Positions 18,256 to 26,865 of a stretch of DNA of 64,000 nucleotides are shown piece after piece (position 1 is the first letter of the stretch; every line of letters starts with the position of its first letter). The position numbers and the translations under genes are program-made. The notes under the pieces were generated by a model that saw nothing but the letters and a program-made list of their open reading frames with translations, had not been told where the DNA came from and ran no database searches. Origin of the DNA: Criblamydia sequanensis CRIB-18 (GTDB lineage Bacteria; Chlamydiota; Chlamydiia; Chlamydiales; Criblamydiaceae); NCBI RefSeq assembly GCF_000750955.1, contig NZ_CCEJ010000010.1:56629-120628 (forward strand), given 5' to 3'.

Positions 18256-19098
18256 ATGTTATCCATTGATTCTTCCCAAAGTTATTCACTATCACCCGAA
18301 GAACTAGCAGCTTTAGTAGTTGAGCTTGAAAAGAAAGAATTTCAACAAGAATTCGGAGAAATTGAATCCCCTTTTGAAGTCTCACAACCCAACTGGGAAA
18401 AGAAAAAAAAGAAATACAGGGTTTTGGAAGAAAAAATCAGGTCTGCTAGTGTTGATATCCCATCTTGGGCTGTAGCCGGACCCCTAAACTATGGATTGAC
18501 CCTTGAGAAAATGAAAGAAGTCATTACCAATAAATTTATGGAAATGGCGAACTCGGGGCATTTGATATCAGAAAAACAATTAGAAAGCTGCAACCGTGAA
18601 AGTTTCTACCCTCCGGATAAAAAAGGCGGGGACAATTTAACAAGAATTTGGGGAGCCGAGTTTTTAGTTTCCAATCTCAAACATGAAAAATCATTAAATG
18701 CTCCTGAACATTTTCTTATTATAGAGGATCCAGCCTCAGACATTGAAGTACAGGTTTGGCATGGTCCATACCCTTACCTTTCAATTGTGAAAAAAAATGG
18801 CTATATCCTCTCAAAAAAAATCGAAGGAGAATCGAAGGCTCTTGCATATCGATGTTCCACGGATCTGGCTAAATTAAAATATAAGGATTTTGGGGATCCC
18901 GGGAATGTTATTAAAGATTCGAAAGGAACCGGGTGGGTTGTCGATACTGAATTAAAAAGTTTTGATCCTCCTAAATTAACCCGCGAATCGGCTTTAATTC
19001 AAGATTACTCAAAGAAGCGTTTTGAAGTTTTAGCAAAAGATGAATTTTCTTCTCTTTTTCAAACTTTTAAAATATCAGTCGCGGATTTTCTCAAGTAG
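18256..19098 (+). CDS. Hypothetical protein
   Basis: I do not recognise this 280-residue soluble protein. The first 70 residues are charged and helical (ALVVELEKKEFQQEF, then a KKKKKYRVLEEKI run), and the central part is beta-rich (EHFLIIEDPAS, IEVQVWHGPYPYLSIVKK). There is no signal peptide or membrane segment. The gene has an AT-rich leader and stands alone, convergent with the GH3 gene. It may be a lineage-specific cytoplasmic protein or a secreted effector; nothing in the sequence decides this. Confidence 0.55.
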   Translation: MLSIDSSQSYSLSPEELAALVVELEKKEFQQEFGEIESPFEVSQPNWEKKKKKYRVLEEKIRSASVDIPSWAVAGPLNYGLTLEKMKEVITNKFMEMANSGHLISEKQLESCNRESFYPPDKKGGDNLTRIWGAEFLVSNLKHEKSLNAPEHFLIIEDPASDIEVQVWHGPYPYLSIVKKNGYILSKKIEGESKALAYRCSTDLAKLKYKDFGDPGNVIKDSKGTGWVVDTELKSFDPPKLTRESALIQDYSKKRFEVLAKDEFSSLFQTFKISVADFLK

Positions 19099-19107
19099 TA
19101 ATAAATT

Positions 19108-20787
19108 TCACCTCATTAGGTTCCAAGAAGCTATTTGCGCTTCTGAATCCTCTTCGTAACCCATAATGAGGGTTGAATAGTCGTCGAAAAAATAAAGTCC
19201 GAAAGGATTTCCAAAATAAGCGACTATAATCTTTTGTTCATAGGGTTTCAGCTCTCTAATTAAAGAAGCCAATGAGTCTGTTATCCCATGCACTCTAAAA
19301 TGTCTTAGCTCTTCCTTTTGCTTATTTTCATTCATCAATCGAATTTCAGCAATACGTCGAGGATCTGCCGGAAAAATGGCTAAGATAACCACTCCATATT
19401 TTTCCATGTTTTTAAATAATCTTTCCTCTTCAATTATATTCTTTTTATCTAAGGAACAAAAATAGGAATCGGTATTTAAAGTGAGTTTTAATTGATTTAA
19501 TAAATCAAGGGTAGAAGCCTCTCCTAGCTGAACATAAGCCGCATTTTCTTGAGAAAGTGGAATTAGCTTTCTTTCATTTCTTAGAATTGACACAGCTTCT
19601 TGGAAAAGCTTTATTCTTAAATCTTGCGAAGAAGCTGTGTGAAGGTCATTTTTATTCGGTATAGCCGCAAAACGATCAAGATCAAGATTTACTTTTTCTT
19701 TTAATTTTAAAATTGTTAAAACTCGTTCATCGATGTCTTTTTCGTTAATTTTTCCCTCTTTCAAGGCAAGTTTTAAAGCATTATAGGCCTTGGGAAAATC
19801 TTGAGGCATAAGAAGCATATCGCTTCCTGCAAGAAAGGCCCTTAAAACAATCTCTTCTTCCGACATAAAATCTGTCAATGCCTTCATACGTAAAGCCCCG
19901 CTTAAAACAAGGCCTCTAAATCCGAGCTTTTCTTTCAATAACCCCTGAACGACTTTTTGAGAAAGACTTGCCGGGATTTTTAGATCTTCAAATGCCGGAA
20001 TAATTAAGTGTTCTGTCTGAATAGACAAAACCCCTTCTTTAATAGCCTCAATAAAAGGGAAAAGCTCAATTTCTTCTAATCGCTTCTTTTCATGTTTACA
20101 GTATGGCAACCCAAGATGAGGATCCACTATAATATCTCCAAGTCCCGGAAAATGTTTGGCTGAAGCAATGATTCCGGCATCTTGCAAACCTCTTATCATG
20201 GACCTTCCTTTTCTAGCGACCTCTTGAGGCGTGCTTCCGAAGGAGCGAACATTTATGACCGGATTTTCAGGCTCGGTATTCACATCAAGAACAGGGCTTA
20301 AATTCATGTGAACTCCAATAAGCTTCGCCTGTCTTCCAATTTCCAAACCCATTTGATAAATCAAATCATTATTCTTAATTGCTCCAAGAGTAATATTTTT
20401 AGGAAAACCCATGCCATCCTTAAGTCGCATGGAAAGTCCCCATTCTAAGTCTTGCGCTATAAGAATCGGGTATTTGCTAATTTTTTGATAACGATTCGCA
20501 AACGAGACTTGGGATTGGCTTAAAGATGGACCTACAAAGGCAATTCCCCCAACATGATATCTCGTAATGTAATCTTCGATCTCTTCTATGATATGAGGGT
20601 TTCCTATCTCTTTAGCTGCAAACTCGGAATCTACATAGCCTGCGATCATAAAGAGCTGTCCGATTTTTTCATCTGTCGACATGGATGCAAGCGTTCTTTC
20701 AGCCCATGAAATATTTTCATTTGCGATTAAAGTTATAGGCAGGAAGATAACAAGAAGGAAGGAAGAATAAAAACTTGAAAATCCCAT
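19108..20787 (-). CDS. NagZ-like glycoside hydrolase family 3 protein lacking the usual nucleophile
   Basis: GH3 enzymes of the NagZ type remove N-acetylglucosamine from cell-wall fragments. Using the ATG at 20787 (good signal peptide, no overlap with the upstream gene), the protein has the diagnostic KHFPG at residues 211-215 and the acid/base pair Asp222-Pro-His224. The nucleophile motif, normally S-D-x-L-x-M, reads SGALRMKAL, with Gly297 in place of Asp. The C-terminal half (from about residue 380) resembles the GH3 C-terminal domain. It may therefore be catalytically dead or have a changed role. It follows the mitochondrial-carrier-like gene by 7 bases. Confidence 0.8.
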   Translation of the reverse strand: MGFSSFYSSFLLVIFLPITLIANENISWAERTLASMSTDEKIGQLFMIAGYVDSEFAAKEIGNPHIIEEIEDYITRYHVGGIAFVGPSLSQSQVSFANRYQKISKYPILIAQDLEWGLSMRLKDGMGFPKNITLGAIKNNDLIYQMGLEIGRQAKLIGVHMNLSPVLDVNTEPENPVINVRSFGSTPQEVARKGRSMIRGLQDAGIIASAKHFPGLGDIIVDPHLGLPYCKHEKKRLEEIELFPFIEAIKEGVLSIQTEHLIIPAFEDLKIPASLSQKVVQGLLKEKLGFRGLVLSGALRMKALTDFMSEEEIVLRAFLAGSDMLLMPQDFPKAYNALKLALKEGKINEKDIDERVLTILKLKEKVNLDLDRFAAIPNKNDLHTASSQDLRIKLFQEAVSILRNERKLIPLSQENAAYVQLGEASTLDLLNQLKLTLNTDSYFCSLDKKNIIEEERLFKNMEKYGVVILAIFPADPRRIAEIRLMNENKQKEELRHFRVHGITDSLASLIRELKPYEQKIIVAYFGNPFGLYFFDDYSTLIMGYEEDSEAQIASWNLMR

Positions 20788-20794
20788 GCAAACT

Positions 20795-21575
20795 TTAGTT
20801 ATTTTGTCTAAGTTTTTCAAAAAGAAAAATAGAAGCAATATTTTGGATAATAAGTGATAAAGTGTTCATAGGCCACCCTTTATAGAGTTTTACGATGTCT
20901 TTTCGATTTAAATGATGAAGAGGATTTAAGTTTTTTGCTTGTTTCAAAGTGTTAGCAAAGTCAAAGGGTGCACCTACAAAACTTACAATAAAAGCTACTT
21001 CTACACCGACTTTTAGCATTTCGTAAGCCTTAAGTTCTTTATCTCCCTCTCGATTTTTATTTCTCAAGTATTCCTGCACAGTTAAAAAAGTGACCATATT
21101 AACAGAGCGCTTAATCCAATAAGTTGAAAAACCTTTCCAACCTTCTTTTATAATGTCGATTAATGGAAGGGATGTTTTTTTAGCCGTCGCATAGACAACC
21201 CTTACTTTTTCAAGATGAATCGTGCCAATAGAATCGACAGTTGAGATGGAAATCCCGGTCGCAATTTGTTGTTCGCGATCATTTAATCCATAGCATTTAA
21301 ATAATTTTGGCAGCTCTATAATCATGGGCCAACACCAAGCTTGTTTGACGCAAGTTTTTAGAAGCTGCGGACTCAATCCATCATAAAAAGAGCGGATCCC
21401 CTCATTTTGAAAGATTTGTCTTGCTACCTTATAACTGCTTTCAGATTTATTAGAACATTGTTGGCGAAGTTTAATCAATTCAATTGGACAAACTAATATC
21501 TCAGTACCAAGGCCTCTTGCTACTGCCCAAAAACTGATCTTTCGTCAGCGAAGAGTCGGTGCTTCCACTTGTCAT
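20795..21575 (-). CDS. Mitochondrial carrier (SLC25)-like protein with an apparent frameshift
   Basis: The protein has three ~70-90 residue units of the mitochondrial carrier type. Unit 1 has the signature CPIELIKLRQQ followed by GIRSFYDGLSP; unit 2 has HLEKVRV and KGFSTYWIKRSV; unit 3 has APFDFANTLKQ and YKGWPMNTLSL. These match P-x-[D/E]-x-x-[K/R] and the G..YrG..p consensus. Such carriers belong to eukaryotic organelle membranes and are rare in bacteria. An ATG at 21575 reads MTSGSTDSSLTKDQF and then loses frame at 21526-21533 (TTTTTGGG on the minus strand); removing one base gives a continuous first transmembrane helix (FLAVARGLGTEILVCP). A real frameshift or an assembly error is possible. 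Confidence 0.75.
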
Positions 21576-21603
21576 AAAAAGCTTCTCTTATTTTAGAAGA
21601 TCC

Positions 21604-21629
21604 TGCCGTCTTTCCAGGGAAAGGCGGCA
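21604..21629 (-). terminator. Possible terminator hairpin after the methyltransferase gene
   Basis: A 10-base stem (TGCCGTCTTT / AAAGGCGGCA, one G-T pair) with a 6-base loop lies 14 bases past the stop at 21644. It lacks a good downstream T run on either strand, so the call is tentative. Confidence 0.35.
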
Positions 21630-21643
21630 TCGTTTAAAAAAAC

Positions 21644-22423
21644 TTATTGCTTCTTAGCCACAAAAACAACGAAGGGAGAACAGGCGACTTCATCTTTCCA
21701 AGCATACCCTTCATCCTCTTTTCCTAAAGGATAGTGAACCTCTAACAAGTCAAAGCCTGCTTTTTTAAAGAAGAGGCGATAATCCGCTTCTGTCCAATAA
21801 AAATCTGTAAATTCAATCTCTGCTTCTCTAAGGTAGATCCTAGCTAAATCTCCGCTTTCAAGATTTTTATTTTCCGGATAGTCGGTATTAAAGATATACC
21901 AGTCCCTTGAGTACATGTCTTGGCTTCCTGTAACGGCTATTAGAACACCATCTTCTTTCATGACTCTCTTAGCTTCCCCTAAATAGTTAAGAACTTCCTG
22001 CTCTGAGCCAAGCTCAAATAAAACATAGCTTGAGAAAACAAGGTCATAGTTCTGATCTAAAACCGGGATATTTCCATTCTGCATAAAATAAAAAGGAATT
22101 TCAGGATAGATCATAGACGCTTGAGCTAACATTTCCTCGCTAATGTCTACACCTTCAGCCTCCATATTTAGATCGCAAAGGAATCGAGTTGAGAAACCGG
22201 CGCCTGAACCATAATCTAATGTTTTATTACCTTTGACATATTTGGTTATAAAAAAGGGAATGTCTCTATAAGCAAGATAACGGCTTGAAGTTTGGCCGTG
22301 CTTTGCATAAGCTATCGCTTGCTCTTTAGACTTTTCTTCATTTGATTTATAAATCGTGTCGTTGGCTGATAGATAATTTAGAGGCAATAATGCCAAAACC
22401 ATTAAACGGATCCATGTGCGCAT
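21644..22423 (-). CDS. Exported class I SAM-dependent methyltransferase
   Basis: The Rossmann methyltransferase motifs are present: motif I LDYGSGAGFSTRFLC, motif II VDISEEMLAQA, NYDLVFSSYVLFEL and LGEAKRVMKEDGVLIAV. I chose the ATG at 22423, which has GGAGAG five bases upstream and begins a clear signal peptide (MRTWIRLMVLALLPL, ending YLSAND). An exported SAM methyltransferase is unusual because SAM is cytoplasmic in bacteria; secretion into a host cell would resolve this. The substrate is not evident. Confidence 0.8.
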   Translation of the reverse strand: MRTWIRLMVLALLPLNYLSANDTIYKSNEEKSKEQAIAYAKHGQTSSRYLAYRDIPFFITKYVKGNKTLDYGSGAGFSTRFLCDLNMEAEGVDISEEMLAQASMIYPEIPFYFMQNGNIPVLDQNYDLVFSSYVLFELGSEQEVLNYLGEAKRVMKEDGVLIAVTGSQDMYSRDWYIFNTDYPENKNLESGDLARIYLREAEIEFTDFYWTEADYRLFFKKAGFDLLEVHYPLGKEDEGYAWKDEVACSPFVVFVAKKQ

Positions 22424-22631
22424 AAGTCTCTCCAGATTTTTAGAAATTAATGCTGCCAACTTTGCCATCCGTTTTTAAAAAAATCTAGTTTAATTTTTGA
22501 CTTTTTTTAGACAAATTAATTTTTTAATGATGAGTGGTTTTTAATAAACTATTGAACTTATTTAATTAATATTGTTTTTTTGTATAATTATCGCTTTCTT
22601 GCAAAAGATTTTGTAAAAAAGGAATAACGAC

Positions 22632-23162
22632 ATGGCTTTTTTTTGTCCAGAGGTTTCAATCTATATAGCGACTAGTATTGATGGCTATATTGCCAGGAAA
22701 GATGGGAATATTGATTGGCTGCTCTATGGTCATACAGGAGATGAGGACTATGGGTTCAAAAAATTTATAGATAGCGTCGATGCCCTAGTTCTTGGCAGAA
22801 AAACCTATCAGGTGGTTTCAGGTTTTGAGGATTGGCCTTATTCCGGGAAAAGAGTTATTGTTTTGAGCAATACTTTAAAAAAAGTCAGAAAAGAAGCCGA
22901 ACTATTTAGCGGGGATTTGAAAGACTTACTCTCTAAATTATACGGAGATGGCATCAAACATATTTGGGTGGATGGCGGGATTACAGCTTCCAAATTCTTA
23001 GAAGCCGGTCTTGTGGATAATCTTACGATATCCATAATTGCAATGGTATTAGGATCCGGAATCCCCTTATTTAGCGCCATGAATAAAGAACAGCCTTGCC
23101 GCTTGGTTTCAAGCCAATCCTATCCAAGCGGTCTTGTCCAATTAAAGTATAAGATGATTTAA
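22632..23162 (+). CDS. Dihydrofolate-reductase-family protein (RibD C-terminal/YyaP type)
   Basis: This 176-residue protein has the DHFR-like signatures SIYIATSIDGYIARKDG, LVLGRKTYQVV, KRVIVLSNT and IWVDGGITASKFLEAGLVD. This matches the RibD-C/YyaP family of NADPH-binding reductases, distinct from housekeeping FolA. The substrate is unknown. It is followed after 3 bases by a carbon-nitrogen hydrolase, so the two form an operon. Confidence 0.88.
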   Translation: MAFFCPEVSIYIATSIDGYIARKDGNIDWLLYGHTGDEDYGFKKFIDSVDALVLGRKTYQVVSGFEDWPYSGKRVIVLSNTLKKVRKEAELFSGDLKDLLSKLYGDGIKHIWVDGGITASKFLEAGLVDNLTISIIAMVLGSGIPLFSAMNKEQPCRLVSSQSYPSGLVQLKYKMI

Positions 23163-23165
23163 ACC

Positions 23166-23966
23166 ATGACAATCCGTGTTGCAGCTTATCAAAATTTTGC
23201 CAAAAACTCCCATAAAGAACGGGTAGATGAAATCTTAGAGGTTGTAAAGCAAGCCGATCAAAAAAAAATAGATTTTCTTTGCTTTCCGGAAGGTTATCTA
23301 ACAGGCTACTATGAAGAAAAAGAGCTTGCAGAAGAAACCGCTCTTGAAATTGAGGGTTCAGAATTTAAGGCCTTTCTTAGACAAGCCTCAATATTTAAAA
23401 CGACGTTTATAATAGGTTTTAATGAGCGCCAAGGTCATCAAATTTTCGACTCTGCAGCCATCATCGAAAAGGGAGTTTTGCTTGGTGTTCAAAGAAAGCA
23501 CTTTTTATACCACAACTACTTTGCATCTGATGATGAATTTTCAGTATTTCATAGCAAAGGCATTACTTTTGGCGTCGTCATCTGCATGGATAGTAATTAC
23601 TTTGAGCCTTGCAGACTTTTAGCTTTAAAAGGAGCCGCTATCCTTTTTATCCCCATGTGTAACAAGGTGCCTTTAAATCATGCTTTAACCTCACGACCTA
23701 ATTATTATAGTCATTTCGTCGCACGATCTTATGAAAACCGTTGTTGGTTAGTAGCAGCTGATTGGGTCTTCCCAAATGATGGTAAAAACATTTGTCCAGG
23801 CCATAGCGTTATCTATGATCCGAACGGATGCGAACAAGCTCGGAGCGTTGAAAATCGATATGATTGCATCCTATTGGATATTGCAAAAGATAGTTTATGC
23901 ATAAATAAGGGACGAAGGGTTTCTGGAAGCCCTATTTTAAAAGAAAAGTTGAACTCTCAAAATTGA
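23166..23966 (+). CDS. Carbon-nitrogen hydrolase (nitrilase superfamily)
   Basis: This 266-residue amidase-type enzyme has the full catalytic triad: Glu42 (FPEGYLTGYY), Lys111 (RKHFLYHNYF) and Cys140 (VVICMDSNYFEP). The superfamily cleaves C-N bonds in amides and ureido compounds; the exact substrate is not predictable. The length is normal. It is the second gene after the DHFR-like gene, and they are likely co-transcribed. Confidence 0.9.
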   Translation: MTIRVAAYQNFAKNSHKERVDEILEVVKQADQKKIDFLCFPEGYLTGYYEEKELAEETALEIEGSEFKAFLRQASIFKTTFIIGFNERQGHQIFDSAAIIEKGVLLGVQRKHFLYHNYFASDDEFSVFHSKGITFGVVICMDSNYFEPCRLLALKGAAILFIPMCNKVPLNHALTSRPNYYSHFVARSYENRCWLVAADWVFPNDGKNICPGHSVIYDPNGCEQARSVENRYDCILLDIAKDSLCINKGRRVSGSPILKEKLNSQN

Positions 23967-23989
23967 TTACCACGAGTTCAGTTCGGAAA

Positions 23990-24183
23990 CTATTTTTTTA
24001 ATCCCAAAATTTGGCTTAAAGCTATCGAATCTACACGATGGGCTTGCAAACCAAAATAGTGATGCTTATCAATCTAATGTAAATTGTGATCATCAAAAAC
24101 CACTTTATTTTTAGTTTCTCTGTTTATGATTTCATATTCTCCATTGGCCACGGTGACATGATCCTAAAATAAGCATTTTATTA
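23990..24183 (-). pseudogene. Decayed reading frame with in-frame stop
   Basis: Minus-strand codons read DHVTVANGEYEIINRETKN... to a TAG, then continue in the same frame as HHYFGLQAHRVDSIALSQIL to a TAG at 23990. The composition looks coding, but an internal stop and the missing start indicate a relic. I do not recognise the family. Confidence 0.35.
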
Positions 24184-24389
24184 AAGCCCTTTCCCGACCA
24201 AAGGTAGAACTAAAGCCAGGTTGCTGTCTTCTAATTGAATAAATAAGTCAGCTTCTTTCTTAAAAACCTCTTGTGCTTTGTTTACTGTGTCTACAAGTTT
24301 TCTTGCTATCTCAAAAGGGCTCAAACCATTTTGAGATAGGGCCTCTTCTCTTCTTTTGCTGTTTTTTTATTAAAACCTTGTACCTGCAT
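24181..24389 (-). pseudogene. Small decayed gene with apparent frameshift
   Basis: An ATG at 24389 reads MQVQGFNKK and then loses frame in an A7 run. In the adjacent frame, codons continue REEALSQNGLSPFEIARKL and on to LVLPLVGKGL before TAA at 24181. Together they would make a protein of about 69 residues. It abuts another relic on the same strand, so both may be remains of one small operon. Confidence 0.35.
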
Positions 24390-24473
24390 TTTTTTTAAAG
24401 TAATTAGATATTTATTTACTACATTTGATAAACTTATTATTAGAAAAAATAATCTAGGGCATCAAAAAATTTT

Positions 24474-24890
24474 ATGGCTCATTTAGAATACTATGAAACC
24501 ATCCCTCCGGAATATGAAGGGATCCTTCTTAAGGGAATTAGTGATTATGCTTTAGAGAAAAAAGGCTTCCTTCCAATTCAGCCCTTTGGCTTTTTTCTTA
24601 AAAATAATGAACAAAAAGTTATTGGGGGTATATCAGGCGCCATTTTTTATGATTCTCTTTATATAGATTCACTTTGGGTTGATAAAACTTTTCGCCATCA
24701 AGGGCTTGGAAGAAAGCTCTTGCATGAAGCTGAAGCTATGGGAAAAAAAAGAAACGTTAAGTTTGCAGTCGTCCAGACTATGGATTGGGAGGGGCTTCCC
24801 TTCTACCAAAAGGTTGGCTATGCCATTGAATTCACAAGAGAGGGTTATAGCCAAAATTCAAAAATGTTTCTTTTAAGAAAAGATTTTTAA
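24474..24890 (+). CDS. GNAT N-acetyltransferase
   Basis: This 138-residue protein has the GNAT core: SLYIDSLWVDKTFRHQGLG followed by RKLLHEAEAMGKKR (acetyl-CoA pyrophosphate loop RHQGLG) and the C-terminal GLPFYQKVGY. It belongs to the small single-domain GNAT enzymes; the acceptor is unknown. The gene overlaps the 3' end of the convergent aldo/keto reductase by a few bases. Confidence 0.88.
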   Translation: MAHLEYYETIPPEYEGILLKGISDYALEKKGFLPIQPFGFFLKNNEQKVIGGISGAIFYDSLYIDSLWVDKTFRHQGLGRKLLHEAEAMGKKRNVKFAVVQTMDWEGLPFYQKVGYAIEFTREGYSQNSKMFLLRKDF

Positions 24891-25720
24891 TCAAATAAGG
24901 AAGCAATTTCTCCTATCGTGTTCCTTTGAAGTTCAAAATTAAAAATTTCAAGGTCTTCTTGCATATGTTTATCAGAGGTGGTTCCTGTTAAGGGTACAAT
25001 GCCTATGGCAATGAGAAACCGAAAGAAAATCTGAGCAGGAGTTTTCTGATATTCAAATGCCGCCTTTTGAACCGTTTCAGAATTAAGAATTTCCGGATTT
25101 GCTGTCAGTGTCCAAAAGGATTGATAGGTTATTTCCTTTTTTTCACACCAGGCCCGTATCTCTTTATCATAACCGGTCTCTCGATAAAAACGGTTTTGCA
25201 AAATCGTCGGCTTGACTTGAGAGGCTTCATATAACTCTTTCAATATATCCAAGTCATAGCAGTTGCTTATACCTAGGCGTTGGACTCCCCCTTGATTGTG
25301 AATTTCTTCCATAGCTTTCCAAACCGCTAGGGTCTCCTCCCTTTTATTCAAAGGTGAATGAAGAATCCAACCATTGAGATAAGAAACTCCGAGATTTTTC
25401 CTTGAAACTTCAAAAGATTGGTGGACTTGGCTCTTTAAAGGGGCTTTAAAGTCATAAGGGATATTATTGGGGTCTTGGCCATTTAAAGGCGTAAACTTTG
25501 TCTGGATATATAAACTTTTTCGAGAAAATCCACTCTCCTCAAGTTTTTTAAGGGCATCGCCTACCCCTTTTTCGTTGTAATGCTTTGGCTGACAAGCCGT
25601 ATCAATCCCTCGAAAGCCATATTGAATGGCTTTTGTGACAAGATCCGCCGTTTTCTCTTTTTTCCATGCGGTCCCGTAAATCAAATGCGGCATGGCCACT
25701 TTCGTATCCCTATTTTCCAT
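24887..25720 (-). CDS. Aldo/keto reductase
   Basis: This 277-residue TIM-barrel NADPH oxidoreductase has the catalytic tetrad Asp40, Tyr48 (HYNEKG), Lys75 (IQTKFTP) and His121 (WILHSPL), plus RLGISNCYD. I chose the ATG at 25720, which has AGGA 7 bases upstream (AAGAGGAAATTT); the longer frame to 25759 lacks a site. The substrate is unknown. It is a single-gene unit. Confidence 0.9.
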   Translation of the reverse strand: MENRDTKVAMPHLIYGTAWKKEKTADLVTKAIQYGFRGIDTACQPKHYNEKGVGDALKKLEESGFSRKSLYIQTKFTPLNGQDPNNIPYDFKAPLKSQVHQSFEVSRKNLGVSYLNGWILHSPLNKREETLAVWKAMEEIHNQGGVQRLGISNCYDLDILKELYEASQVKPTILQNRFYRETGYDKEIRAWCEKKEITYQSFWTLTANPEILNSETVQKAAFEYQKTPAQIFFRFLIAIGIVPLTGTTSDKHMQEDLEIFNFELQRNTIGEIASLFD

Positions 25721-25944
25721 AAATTTCCTCTTAAAAATTTTTATAGGGAGAATAACCAAAAAATTTTAAAAAGTCTTTGAATCCTTTTTCATTCTGATAA
25801 AAACTCCTCTAATTTTATCCAAGGAGGCCTAGAGCTTCTCCACTTGAAATAATCGATAAAGAAAATGCTCTTTTAGAATTAAAGGGAATAATTGTGGGAA
25901 AGCCAACAGCTAATTGAAACACACTAATTGACCTTTGAAAAAAT

Positions 25945-25966
25945 AAACCCGCAATTTACGGGTTTT
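25945..25966 (-). terminator. Rho-independent terminator of the 25972-26781 gene
   Basis: On the minus strand, stem AAACCCG/CGGGTTT with a 7-base loop is followed by TATTTTTTC. It sits just past the stop codon of the last member of the four-gene paralogue array. Confidence 0.7.
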
Positions 25967-25971
25967 CAGAG

Positions 25972-26781
25972 TTAAACAATTCGGGCAGGTATATTAATAC
26001 TAAAACACGGATCGCCCGGCAACGCTTGCCAATCACATGCTAAATAAGTAATCAAAATAGAGTCTTGTTCTTTTTTTGGAGTATAAGTGAATAATTTGAT
26101 CGATTGGTGATAATCAAGTATAGTGATATTTTTGCCATTCACTTCAAGTGTTTCACTTCCACAAGAAAGATTACAAAGAATTTTTTGTTTATTTTTATTG
26201 GGGTTTTGTATGAAGAAATCCAGTTCATGATTACTTGTTAAAGTAACGTTAAAAGAATATTTTCCTATGTATTCCCAGGGGACTTGCTTATTTTCTGTGC
26301 GGTCAAAAATTATTAATCCCATGTTTATCGCAGGGATCTCTTCTTCCTCATCGTCTGTTGTCGATTCATCTATTGTTAATTCACAACTATTCTCATCTGT
26401 AGCATCATTTTCAAGACGCCTCATTTTAGAAGAAGGCTCTAATTCTTTCTCTTTACCCTTTTCTCTTATTTCTTCACTTCCTCTTTTTTTAGGGATCTTG
26501 TTTAAATCAACTATTTCAACCAGGAAATTTTTTAACTTACAATCATCGGATGTCACTATAAAAACAAATTTCCGTTTATGGCCCGGCTCAATTTTTTTCA
26601 CTATATTTTGAGGAAAGTTTTTTGAGCTCGGCAAGCTAACCTTCGCATTAACAGGTTCCTTGCTTATATTAAAATAAGTTAGCACAACTTCAGAGTGTTT
26701 CGGGATGGCAGCCTTTTCTTTTATTAAAATTTTATTATTTTTATAAAAAGCGTTAGCTAAATATATAGGACCAACTTGCAT
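25972..26781 (-). CDS. Two-domain paralogue family member D, NLS-like linker
   Basis: This 269-residue protein is the fourth of four tandem relatives. Domain 1 (about 1-90) is beta-rich: IPKHSEVVLTYFNISKEPVN, then SDDCKLKNFLVEIVDL, which aligns by eye with its three neighbours. A charged linker follows with a basic cluster (KKRGSEEIREKGKEK ... KMRRL) and a Glu/Asp-rich tract. Domain 2 (about 150-269) is again beta-rich (MGLIIFDRTENK, FTYTPKKEQDSILITYLA). There is no signal peptide. The RBS AAGAGGAAT is the same type as in the paralogues. Function unknown; an effector with two Ig-like domains is my inference. Confidence 0.65.
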   Translation of the reverse strand: MQVGPIYLANAFYKNNKILIKEKAAIPKHSEVVLTYFNISKEPVNAKVSLPSSKNFPQNIVKKIEPGHKRKFVFIVTSDDCKLKNFLVEIVDLNKIPKKRGSEEIREKGKEKELEPSSKMRRLENDATDENSCELTIDESTTDDEEEEIPAINMGLIIFDRTENKQVPWEYIGKYSFNVTLTSNHELDFFIQNPNKNKQKILCNLSCGSETLEVNGKNITILDYHQSIKLFTYTPKKEQDSILITYLACDWQALPGDPCFSINIPARIV

Positions 26782-26818
26782 AGATTCCTCTTATTAATAG
26801 TATTTAAAATTAATAAAG

Positions 26819-26853
26819 TTAAACTCTACCTCTAAAAAATTAGGGTAGAGTTT
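26819..26853 (-). terminator. Likely terminator of the 26866-27933 gene
   Basis: A perfect 10-base stem (AAACTCTACC / GGTAGAGTTT) with a 13-base loop lies 13 bases past the stop codon at 26866. On the minus strand it is followed by AT-rich but not purely T sequence. Confidence 0.55.
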
Positions 26854-26865
26854 AAGATTAAGAAA

